Assembly (NCBI GenBank): GCA_027919835.1
Contig: JANVFP010000031.1
Location: 496,001-560,000, forward strand
DNA: 64,000 nt
Source of the DNA: Lentinula raphanica
Lineage: Eukaryota > Basidiomycota > Agaricomycetes > Agaricales > Omphalotaceae
Direction of reading: 5' to 3'
The number at the start of each line of letters is the position of its first letter. Position 1 is the stretch's first letter. Below are positions 45,256 through 54,974 of the stretch, in pieces. The notes under the pieces are model-generated. The model searched no databases and was not told the origin of the DNA. It worked only from the letters and a program-made list of their open reading frames with translations. Made by a program: the position numbers and the translations under genes.

Positions 45256-45270
45256 TTTAGTTTGGGGGAG
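45256..45270 (+). promoter_or_regulatory. Internal polypurine-tract copy 2
   Basis: TTTAGTTTGGGGGAG, identical over 15 bases to the PPT at 49197. Lies 86 bp upstream of the antisense gene 1 start. Confidence 0.6.
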
Positions 45271-45983
45271 GGGACACACGGTGTTTCAAGAATTTTCGAA
45301 ATTTCAGAAATTTTCATGAAAATTTTACGAGATCTAAAAGACCTGTGCTCGTGGACAGCTTAAGCATGCGTACAACGCAAAGACTTAGATCTAAAACCGA
45401 CGCAGTTTGCAATTTGTAAAGCCCAATGGATTTAACATGCCATGTGAGGCTGCAACCACCAACTTGATAACCGAAGAAATAACATTGATGAGTCTGATCT
45501 AGCAGATCAAAATGATCTAGCAGATCAGACTCAGTTCAGGAGGAAAAGACAGCGGAAAAGTAATGCAAAAGACTCAGAAAGGACATAGAGTGTCTAAGGC
45601 AGATACTTAGAAGAACAACATAGGTCAATGAGCTACTTATAGGGTTCTATCAGGTAGCAGCCAAGGAAAACTTGAAGCATTAATTTATAGGCTGGGGAAG
45701 GGAAACCTCAGAAGACATCTTAGGAGATATCTCAAGTGTCTTGAAGTTTCAACTTAGGAATTCTGCAAGAGATCTCAGACCAAGGAGTAGAAGACAAGAT
45801 TGAGCCCACATGGGCATTGACATTCCAAGCAGAAGGCTACTAGCTAGCTAGAGACCAAGAAGGGTACTATATACTGCAAGACAAAGTACAAGTTGTGAGG
45901 TAGAATTAGTCTGGCTCGAGAGAGAGTCCGATCACTAATCTACGAGGGCAAAAGTCCGGAAATTGCATAAGTCCATGGCTACC
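45271..45983. other. Spacer between the antisense genes
   Basis: No gene seen. Has an AT-rich palindromic start (GAAATTTCAGAAATTTTC) and two adjacent copies of TGATCTAGCAGATCA (45495-45509 and 45513-45527). May be the promoter of antisense gene 1 read leftward together with the 3' flank of gene 2. Confidence 0.5.
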
Positions 45984-48751
45984 CTACTTACGAGACTGGG
46001 GCGATCTCAGCGTTGTGGGAGGTTCGAGCTCTACCGGAACGTCTTCGTCGGTATCGTCCCCCGCTATTTCCTCCTCTTCACTATCGTCGTGCTCAGCTAC
46101 CAAAGCCTGTGCCACCGAGGTCCGGGAAGTTCCTTCTTCGACGTCCATCTCGTCGTCGGCTGTAGTTGATGCGGGAGGCGTGTGAAATTTAGACTCGGAC
46201 GAATAATTGCTTGGTACGGCAGCTGCAGGACGGCGGCGTGAACGGAGGATTGGCTCTGGAGGTAGCAAAGTGGCGACGGGAGGAGAACGAGGAGCTGAGG
46301 ACGGATCAGCCACGGAAGTGGTAACCAAGGCCGGAATAGAGGGCCCAGTAGAATCATCGGCGGGAAACTCATTAGATCGAAGGAATTCTTCTAAACGAGC
46401 CGTGTCGTTGGGGTCCACCAGGAAAGATGAGAGGTTGCACGCGGAATCCCAACCAAAGAAGGTGGCCAGCCAAGTGAGCAGGTCGTAATCCAAGGGGAGA
46501 TTCGGATTGTCGTCCGCCCATTTAGACAAGACCACGTTAAAGTCGAACCCGTTTGTACGAATATCTTGCAGATTAAGGGCGAGGCGACGACGGACGTCAC
46601 CAAAGATAGTTTCGAAGGAGGACATGATGTGACCCATCTCTTCAAGGGTATCGCGGAACCGCTCTAAAGAACCGGAATAACCTGGAAAGCGTTAGAACAA
46701 GGGCATAGGTCGAAGAATGGAAACCACCTTACCTGCAGGGTAACCCTGGATAGTGTTGTGTATGGCGAGAAAGCGATCCCGGTGTTCGTCCAAACCCAGG
46801 CAGCTGGGGCAGTTGCGGTGTGTACGATCGCAGTGACCGCAGGGCCCGCCGATTTTAGTACCGCCCTCACAGACGACGCCCCGGCTAAGGCATGACAAAC
46901 AGTTGTTGGGAGAAAGCAAGGCTTCAGGAGAAGGAAGAGTGGTGCTAGTGGATGACTGTAGAGGTCGAGAAGCTAGATAGTTATATCGACTTAAACCCTG
47001 TAAGGAGAAAGAGGTGTCGGCAGAATTTATGAAGGCTCCAAAGTTCTTCATCTCGTCGGAAAGTTTCCATTTGGGTCGACGAAGGAACGGTAGCTTGGGA
47101 GCGCGAGGGTTCTGAGCGACAGTCTTGCGAATCAGCTCGGAAAAGGGAGCCTTGGGTTTAAAATTCGGGTTGGTCAGGAAGCGGGCATGAGTAGACGTTC
47201 GGGAATCGTCGCCGGTAAAGTAATCCGGTTCCCCCTCTTGAATGCGGAAGGGTTCCTCGTCTTTGGGAGACGATTCCTCCAGAGCTGGGACCAGGGACTC
47301 CGCGCGAGCTTTCCCAGCGGATTTCTGGGTGCGACGCTTCTTAGTCGGCGGGGCAGCGGTGGAAGAAGAAAGGGCAATGCTGGGTGGAGAATGTTCGCGT
47401 TTATGAACGGAAGACGGAGCAGGAACTTTTCGAAACTCCTCAGGGATTTTCGGTTTCGCCTTGGCGGCACGCGCAATGCTGGGACGAATGACTAACACAT
47501 CAGGAGTCCCCGAATCCTTGAACACGTCGGTTGCCGTGAGGTCTTCCTCCTCAACATCCTCAACAATGGGATCTGGAGTGACTGGAAACTTCGCAGGGGG
47601 ACGACGAGACTGGGGCGAGTTGGTAGTCAGCGGCTGACCTATGGGTTGGTCAAAGTCTGGCGAAAGGGGACGCAGGCGTCGTTTGGGAACCGAAGAAGAG
47701 GAAGCCTGGGGTGCTGGCAAAGGCACTGCAAATGCCGGGTCAGGAAGAAGAGCTCGTTTAGAGGCAGGATGGACGATCTGGTCGACACGGGAACCCTGAC
47801 TGGCAACAGTAAGGATGAGTTGTCCCTCCCTGGTCAAAGAATCAAACGGTATAGGAAGAGCGAGGTCCTGGAGTTCAAAAATTTCGGTAATATCCTCCTG
47901 AGCAAGGACATTAGCCAACCTGGATTAAGGAGGAAGGGCGAATGGCTTACCAGCAGACGATCGCGAGTTTTAAGACTCATACCCGGGCCGTCTCTAATCC
48001 TGGCATCGTATACTCGTTCAGCGTACTCGGCCTCGGACAGATGTTCTTCGCAAAATTCGCAGATGAGGATGACTAGGAGAGGCGCGACGAGGGGGCAGTT
48101 ACTGTGACCGTGCCAAAACAACTGGTAGTATTGCTACCGAGAGGGATGAGCAAGGCGATGGGAACAAAATAGGTCGAGGAGACTTACCAAGCTATGCGAA
48201 AAGTTGGGGAGGCTGGTGAATTTTAAGAGACGACGATGGATCTCACTCTTAGCGAGATGGCCACGGATAATTCGCGAAAAACCGCGCTGCAGGAAGGCTA
48301 GGGCTTGATAAAGTTGAAAGGCCTCGCCTGTGGAGACGGACCCGGTCGCGAAAGTGGTACAAAAGGAGGTCAATTGGGAAGGATAAAAAGTCTGAAGCGG
48401 GGTCTCGCCGGAAACTTGGTCCAAGAGCTCTTTAAAATCGACATCTTCCGGATGGGAATAGCGTCTCAGGCTAAACGCCGGACTGGCATTGTTGGGTTTG
48501 TGTTTCCAGCGGTTGACGAGTATTGAGCATTCCTCAGCGGATGCTGGAAGGAATAGGGCGTCTGAATCGTTGGCAACCTGGCCCAGCTCTCGAACTGAGC
48601 GGTCGAAATGAACGTGATGTACGGCGTCGAGGTCCAAAGTATCCACAGGACGAACTGAAAGCTTCTTCCGCGGGTAGGGCACAGTAGAAGGAGTGGTAGT
48701 TAACTTGGGGAGAGGCCGCTTCGACGAGGAGCCTTTGGACGAAGAAGCCAT
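45984..48751 (-). CDS. Antisense gene 2 of the retrotransposon, Cys-rich zinc-finger-like protein
   Basis: Four exons splice without any frame break, giving about 850 residues. The start is MASSSKGSSSKRPLPKLTTT; introns lie at about 48125-48187, 47895-47947 and 46682-46732. The N-terminal third is globular (LVNRWKHKPNNASPAFSLRR, FSRIIRGHLAKSEIHRRL). A long disordered Pro/Ser/Glu section contains basic signals (KREHSPPS, PPTKKRRTQKS). A cysteine cluster follows: CLSCLSRGVVCEGG, GPCGHCDRTHRNCPSC. After it come LERFRDTLEEMGHIMSSFET and an acidic tail (DDSEEEEIAGDDTDED). The Cys/His spacing suggests zinc binding, perhaps nucleic-acid contact. I know no named family. It is intact although pol is not. 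ATG 48751 is used because the upstream in-frame start is TTG. Confidence 0.75.
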
Positions 48752-49196
48752 CGTGTCGAGAGCGAGGACAACGATGGGAGAAGCAGAGGAAGAAACGAAC
48801 TTAGAAAATTTTTCCAAGTCCGTTGAACCTTTGTCAGCACTTACTAATCCCAGGCCTAGGCATAGGGATAGTATGTAAAATGTTGAAAAGAAGTTGTTTC
48901 GAGGAAGTGTGTATGTGATGTGATAGAATTGGAAGCGTGATTTACGTCATGATATCACACTCGGAAATTAAGCGCCGATAACAAACCGAGGACTTAGTGT
49001 TTTCGACAAGAGGACAGCGGAGTTGTCGGTACGGGTGCTAAGATCAACGGATCAACTTGATCTGTTAGATCACCGGGAATAATCAAGTCAGAATGTTGCG
49101 GAAAAGTGATTGATCTGTCGGATCAGCTACAGTACCACTCCTTTTGAGGGATACGAGCCTACACTACCCATAGCGATGACCGGGGACGGTCAGATC
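48752..49196. other. Upstream region of antisense gene 2
   Basis: No gene seen. Contains TGATCTGTTAGATCA (49058-49072) and a related TGATCTGTCGGATCA. Probably promoter and 5' UTR of antisense gene 2. Confidence 0.45.
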
Positions 49197-49211
49197 TTTA
49201 GTTTGGGGGAG
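49197..49211 (+). promoter_or_regulatory. Polypurine tract before the 3' LTR
   Basis: TTTAGTTTGGGGGAGA ends directly at the LTR start TGTTGCG (49213). This is the expected position of the plus-strand primer. Confidence 0.8.
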
Positions 49212-49212
49212 A

Positions 49213-50911
49213 TGTTGCGCGGTTTTTCCGCGCAGGCGTGCAATGATCAAAAAGACCAACTTAGACCATTGCATAGTATCAATAAGGACTGTAGTGAGCC
49301 CGAACTAGCAGTCAAACTTGTATCAGTATAAGCTGGGATACAGATCCTTTGGCAGGATCAGCCATGAATATCCACTTAGAGCTATTGCTCGCACCCTTGG
49401 TCGGGGATCCTTCAAGAATGCTGACTACTGGTACGAGCACACCAAGGGAATACCGACTTAGTATCAAGATCTGCCGGATCGGCACAACTGAGTTTGGTAC
49501 TTGGCTGTGATGACGGAAATTTCACTTGATCTAGCAGATCAGACACGATGAGAACCTATCCGGACGAGTTACCACACGGAAACCCTACGCAAAGTAGCGG
49601 AAACCGTCGGAAACATGATGATCTAGTATTTCCGTGGCAGTACGGGTGAAACCCGCAGCGGAAACACGCATATGTTCAAGTTCTAAACTGGGATATAGCG
49701 TATGCTATGTACAGCTTTGACCAGTACTCACGGAGACGCGCGGAAACCTACGGAAAACACTTCTGAAGCATTGATCTGCATTGTCCGCTCCGGAACACCA
49801 GGCTATATGCATACCGTTCGAAAGCTACGGACCAGACCTACCTGATCCGCGAGATCAACCACTGTTATGAGTCTATCTCATTAACTTGGGGAGACCACTA
49901 CTATTCCGCGGAAGCAAATTCGTCGGAAACACTTGAGCAACACAGGCAGGAGCCACTCTGACGAGTTAGGCACCCTAGCATGTGGATGCCGCACAGACCA
50001 TGGTCGGAACTTGCTTGATCTTCTAGATCTGGCGAAAGTACGACGAAATACGGACAAGTTTCATCTTTTTCTCTGTTTTCCTTACTATTTCCTTGCGTGT
50101 TTGTATCGTTTCAGTCATATTTTACTATTTAAGTGTATATTATCGGACTCCGTCCGTAGAAATAGCTAGATCTACTAGATCAAAGACAAATACGGGTATT
50201 GGACTTTTCGTAGTGTACTTAAAGACCTGTATCCGCACAAATGAAACAAGTTTCGCGCCCAGATCTCTCTGAACTGGTAATCCTTTTCATCCATACGTGG
50301 GAGTAAAGGCTTCTAAGCCGTACCGGACCTTGCAGATTAAGTGTGTTACTTCATCGCGATAAGCCCGACTTTTGAGTGGTTTGACTTGGTGTCTGTCACT
50401 TGCTAGTTGAAGGTAGACTCCGTTCCGGAGATACAGAGGACTTGGTCTCAGGTTGTGCCGAGTGAACGTGCAGAGTTTTGGTGGCTCTGTTCAAGTTGAC
50501 ACGTAGTGATTGGTGATCTGCGTGATCTTCGAGGTTTTACTGAGAATAGTGATCAGTACTGCTTCACCCAGGAGCGGAATCGATTGGTCTACCATAACGT
50601 CTGGTACTCCGTTGCTTTCCGAGCCTAAAACCCCTTATCCGAGTGGAAGCCACTCAAAACAAACCCCTTAGTCCAGATCTTACGACTGGTATATCCGTGT
50701 CACTTCGTTCTGCTGACCAGTATTGCTGATCTAAAAGATCTTACAAGACTGCGTTCGACTTGAGATATAAGATAGTGCGGAATCTCTGACAACGCCCCAC
50801 ACCTCGCTATAAATACAATTTGATTGACGAATCCGTGAAGTCGTACTCTGTGTTCGTGCTAAGTGACCTGTCATAAGGCATTATACTAAGAACCGACTTT
50901 ATACCTCGTTA
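49213..50911 (+). repeat. 3' LTR
   Basis: Same length as the 5' LTR. About 27 differences were counted by eye, some 23 of them transitions. TATA box at 50808-50815. Ends ACCTCGTTA, after which the sequence switches straight into a chromovirus integrase frame. Confidence 0.92.
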
Positions 50912-52458
50912 GCGCCTCTGTCCTCAGTCTATCCGCGGATGCCTCTCTCCTTCGCCAGATCAAGGCTGGTTATGATAAGGACGATTTCATACACAAGATT
51001 GTCCATGGTGGTTCTCTCGTTCCTGGAATATCACGCTCCGAGGGACTATGGTATGTCCATGGCCGTCTGTATGTCCCGGATTCTGGTTCAATTCGCGAGG
51101 ACCTTTTTCATCTCGCTCACGATACCTCTGGCCATTTCGGTGCGGACAAGACGTACGCACTGCTCGCCGAATCCTTCTACTGGCCCTCTATGCGTACACA
51201 TTTATACAAGAAGTACATCCCCGCTTGTGAGCCTTGTCAACGCAACAAGGATCGTACTAGCAAGACTTCAAAGGGTCCCCTCCACCCCCTTCCTGTCCCC
51301 GATGCTCGTGGCAACAGTGTCGCTATCGACTTCATCGGTCCATTGCCTGAAGACGAGGGATTCAACTGCATCATCTCGATGACGGACCGTCTCGGAGCTG
51401 ACCTCAAGATAGTACCGTCGCGCCTTGATCTGACCGCTGAGCAGTTTGCTCGTGTCTTTTTCGACACTTGGTACTGCGACAATGGCCTACCCTTGGAGAT
51501 CGTTTGCGACAGAGATAAGTTGTTCGTCTCGAAGTTTTGGCAGACATTCACTAAGCTTTCTGGCGTCAGATTGGCGATGTCCTCGGCATATCACCCTGAA
51601 ACGGATGGTTCTAGCGAACGTTCCAACAAAACTATCAACCAGTGTCTACGATTTTACGTCGAACGTAACCAAAAAGGCTGGTCAAGAGCACTGCCTAAGG
51701 TCAGGTTCGACATCATGAACTCCCTCAATGCCTCCACCGGCCTCTCCATGTTCCAACTTCGTCTGGGCCGCTCCCCGCGTGTATTCCCCCCTCTGGTTGC
51801 CACCGAAGTCCCTGCTTCCGACCCTTCTTCGTCTGCCCGCGACGCTGCTGATCTCATAGAGTCGTTCCGTACCATCGAGTTGGCCGCTCGCGACGCACTC
51901 ACCCTTGCTAAGGTTGTGCAGGCTTATCACGCTGACAAACACCGAGGACCCTGTGAAATTTTCGAGGTCGGCGACAAGGTCTGGCTCACGACGTGGCACC
52001 GTCGCGACAGCTACAAGAAGTCGGGCGAATTCCGTGCGGCGAAATTCTTCCCCCGGTTCGACGGACCTTACAATATCGCGAACGCACACCCCGAGTCCAG
52101 TTTTTATACCCTCGACTTGCCTTCGCACTCAAAAGTCTTCCCTTCGTATCACGTTGAACACCTCAAGCGTTACGTTCCGAACGACCCGGTTTTGTTCCCT
52201 TCGCGTGAACGAGGCACGCCTCCCTCTGCTATTGTGGACGGACAGATCGAGTATGAAGTGGAGCGTATTCTGGACTCTCGACGACGTGGTCGTGGCTGGC
52301 AGTTTCTTGTCCGTTGGGTTGCCCAGGCGCCTAGCGAGGACCAATGGCTCTCATACTCTACGCTGAAGGATTGCGCCTGCTTGGACGACTGGGTCCGGGC
52401 TGGTGGCGACGGCCCCTCCGAATTACTTACCTCGGTCGACATTGCCCCTCGTGCTTAA
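50912..52458 (+). pseudogene. Chromovirus integrase with C-terminal chromodomain, 5'-truncated
   Basis: A single open frame from the LTR junction, SADASLLRQIKAGYDKDDF. The integrase zinc finger is HLAHDTSGHFGADKT...CEPCQ. The catalytic core reads VAIDFIGPLPE, VCDRDKLFVSKFW and HPETDGSSERSNK, supplying D, D and E. The C-terminal GPY-like part follows (VWLTTWHRRDSYKK, FDGPYNIANAHPESSFY). The chromodomain runs YEVERILDSRRRGRGWQFLV to WLSYSTLKDCACLDDW. Chromodomains guide such elements to heterochromatin by family knowledge. Gag, protease, RT and RNase H are absent. No stop interrupts the remaining part, so truncation was recent. Confidence 0.92.
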
Positions 52459-52588
52459 TCTCTGACCTTTTTTTTTAGCTCCGGTTGCCGTGTTTCCTGT
52501 AGGAATTTCTCCCTCTAATGCTCTCTGCTTGGTACTTCGACCCCTGCTCCTCCCCCTGGTTGATTCAATGTTTTTGGACGGGTGGGAG

Positions 52589-52842
52589 TGTAAACGCGCC
52601 CTACGCGCATTCACCTGAACTGCTAAGACACAGGTCACGCACACGTGACTATTACTATATATAAGCTTCTCCTACGTACATCCTAGATTATTCCTTCTTA
52701 CTCTCGTACCACTATCTCCCCTGATACCTGTACCTCATAACTCTCGCGTACCTCTCCTCAATCTAACTGTGGTCTACTCAAGTATCGCATCTTCGTGAGT
52801 GTTCGCACACATAGTGCGCTTCCAGCCCCTGCGTCATCTCAA
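52589..52842 (+). repeat. 3' LTR of the chromovirus fragment
   Basis: Starts TGTAAACGCGCCC right after the purine tract; TATATATAAG near 52654 serves as TATA box. The end is placed at a CA near 52842 and is uncertain, because no 5' LTR is available for comparison. Confidence 0.55.
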
Positions 52843-53167
52843 CATTGTAGATACTCTATGATAACTGGTTTTAGAACGAGAACAGGACACGAAGAAATGA
52901 CAAAGGTATGTTTGAAGAGGAGGGCATGAACCTATGCGGGGAGAAAATCACTACGGCCAGGTACCCTCGGTGCTTGCATGTTGAACTTGATTGCTTGTAG
53001 CCTAACCCTCAAAGTGTCTCAAAATCACCGACGCCAAATGGCTTGAAGCGGCGCAGCCCTCCTGTGTACGAAGAAGAGCGCAAAAATATCGACTGCAATT
53101 GGATTAGCTTATGCGTATCATTTCAAAACGGAGGTTCTGCGAGGCTCTCATACTATGACAATTCATG
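52843..53167. other. Intergenic stretch, no gene seen
   Basis: Short spacer between the chromovirus LTR and the 3' end of the BUD32 gene. Nothing recognised. Confidence 0.45.
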
Positions 53168-54254
53168 TCATCCAACCATACTACGTTTCCGTCCTCTTAG
53201 ACGAACTAGATTCGAAGGAAGTTCGTGAGATGAGCTTACATATCTCAAAGTCTCGAATAATCAGATGAAACGCACCATCGTCTAACCTGTGTTTTATCGC
53301 AGGCCAATCTCCTGCCATTATCTCAGCATATCCAGCCAACACCTTTGCGAACATCGGCTCTGAATCAGGATGGGTGGACGAAAATGCCCGTTCAAGAACA
53401 TAAAGATCGACGGCTTTATCTTCAGCCAAGGTGGATTGGTATGATAATCCAAAATCTATGAGCACCTTTTTTGTGCATCAGACTGAAGAAGAATGCCGAA
53501 CAGCACAACTCGACATACCAGTGCCGTTTTGATATCGTGGTTCTGAGGAGGAACGAAAGATCCAGGTTGTCGAAGAATCATGTTGGAGGTTGTTAAGTCT
53601 CCGTGTATAACATCAACTTGATGCATTTTTGCAATTTCAACACCGATGAGCTTCATCAGTTCATCTAGAATGTTGTTAGTGTTCAGTAGGATTGAGGCTT
53701 TCTATGAATCACATTCATACCGACAGATACACCGTACTCATTCAGGTTCACTGAGTCTATGACATCAACGTTATCGACATCGTCGGACCCGTCGTCCTCG
53801 GCTCCTCCAGGTAGCAGTTTCCTGACACTATGACCTTCAATCCACTCAATCCCAAGTACACCCTCGGTCGCATCCACCATCCGTATTCCAGGAACATTAA
53901 TGCTTGAACTAGGGGTCATATATCATTGTTTAACCATTTGTCTGTTTCAAGGAATCATGATATCTAAACACACCGTAGGCATTTCAGTAGTGCCCTAGCT
54001 TCTCCCGCAATACGAGAGCGAGTGAGATTCGTGTCGAGAAACGGGTGCCTGTAGTTCTTTTGAAAACGATATTTCAGTAGTATTGGTGGCGAATCTGGAG
54101 TTAACTGGGCTTTGTAGACTTTCTATTGAGGTCGAATCAAGGTGGCCATGAGGCTAGGGTGTTATCGGAGAAGAATCGGGAGACTTGCAGCTTCAGCCCC
54201 TTGAGAAATTGGCAGAGACGACTGTATTAGACTTTGCGATATGGATATAGTCAT
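53168..54254 (-). CDS. BUD32: BUD32/TP53RK-type kinase of the KEOPS complex
   Basis: Small atypical kinase that supports t6A modification of tRNA within KEOPS/EKC. Start [20 protein letters not shown]; the intron after GAEA has donor GCAAGT, and only a GC-AG splice yields the family motif QGAEAKVYKA. Then [56 protein letters not shown]. An acidic insert ([15 protein letters not shown]) precedes the catalytic loop [15 protein letters not shown] and metal motif [20 protein letters not shown]. Next is [16 protein letters not shown]; a last intron (about 53216-53269) leads to the canonical end RGRKRSMVG. Length about 265 residues, as expected. Divergent from the next gene, 108 bp apart. Confidence 0.93.
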
Positions 54255-54362
54255 GGGAGTTGTAGAGCAAAACTTGAGTCGGAGTTGTACGCGACAAGCG
54301 CCAGTAACTTTAAGCGCCTAACAAGCGCCTTCAATTCCTATTGTCACTCGCTGTCTATCATC

Positions 54363-54974
54363 ATGACCATGACGAAGTTCAAGATGAACGACGAAAAATG
54401 TCTGTAAGTGCATCCTATTCTATGCAGACAACGGCTCTGATACTCTATCATAGCTCCGTATGCTGCGGCTGCCCATGTTCCTCTCATCAAATCCCCCAGC
54501 CTCCGAGTACCTCCAAGAGTGGAACTCCCTGAAGATATACATCCCCTCCCCGATTCAGTCACACCTTATGTATGTTGTACACTGAATTAACTAGCTGCCC
54601 TCTCACGAAATAACCCTATCTAGTTTGTCTATCCATTCACCCTAGAACCTCATGTGCTCACTCTGGAATCATCTCGTCGCTCAACAATGGCGGCTCATCA
54701 AGCCCGGCATGAGGCATATCTACGTTCAAGAGAAGATGAAAAAGAGCAGAGGAAGCGTGAGGCTTTGCGGAAGATCGCACCTGGATTCGAACCGAGAGGT
54801 TCAGTGCTTGTTCCGACCAGAGCTACTTCCGTTCCACTGTCGGCACCACCGAATAATGTCAGTCCAAGCAATGGTCCGAATGGCATCGGTGGCGATTATA
54901 GACATACCAAGTCAGTGATGGAGGATCTAGTGGATCAGTTGGCTGCGTTTGACTCCAATATAGCAGCAGGGTGA
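54363..54974 (+). CDS. Small conserved-looking protein, unknown function
   Basis: The main exons read APYAAAAHVPLIKSPSLRVP, then EDIHPLPDSVTPY, an intron (about 54571-54621), then FVYPFTLEPHVLTLESSRRS and MAAHQARHEAYLRSREDEKE up to QLAAFDSNIAAG and stop. The middle is highly charged and helical (REDEKEQRKREALRKIAPGF). The first exon and start are uncertain: the intron near 54403-54452 does not keep frame with the ATG at 54363 as I read it, and a start at or inside 54341-54402 in another frame is possible. No family name recognised. Confidence 0.55.

Larger units (their letters stand above)
33587..50911 (+). mobile_element. 17.3 kb Ty3/gypsy LTR retrotransposon with two antisense genes
   Basis: Two LTRs of 1,699 bp each flank 13.9 kb. 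The order is 5' LTR, PBS, gag, pro, RT, RNase H, integrase, a PPT copy, antisense gene 1, a PPT copy, antisense gene 2, PPT, 3' LTR. By eye the LTRs differ at about 27 sites, mostly transitions, so about 98.4% identical and recently inserted. The 5' flank is Plavaka and the 3' flank an unrelated chromovirus, with no target-site duplication seen. Gag, pro and RT are open. The RNase H/integrase part carries six single-base frame losses. DUF4100 and the codon style place it among Agaricomycete gypsy elements. Confidence 0.92.
50912..52842 (+). mobile_element. 3' half of a chromodomain Ty3/gypsy element
   Basis: Contains integrase and chromodomain coding sequence, a PPT-like GGACGGGTGGGAG (52576-52588) and an LTR. 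The 5' half is missing: the open frame begins exactly at the end of the large element's 3' LTR. Confidence 0.85.
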
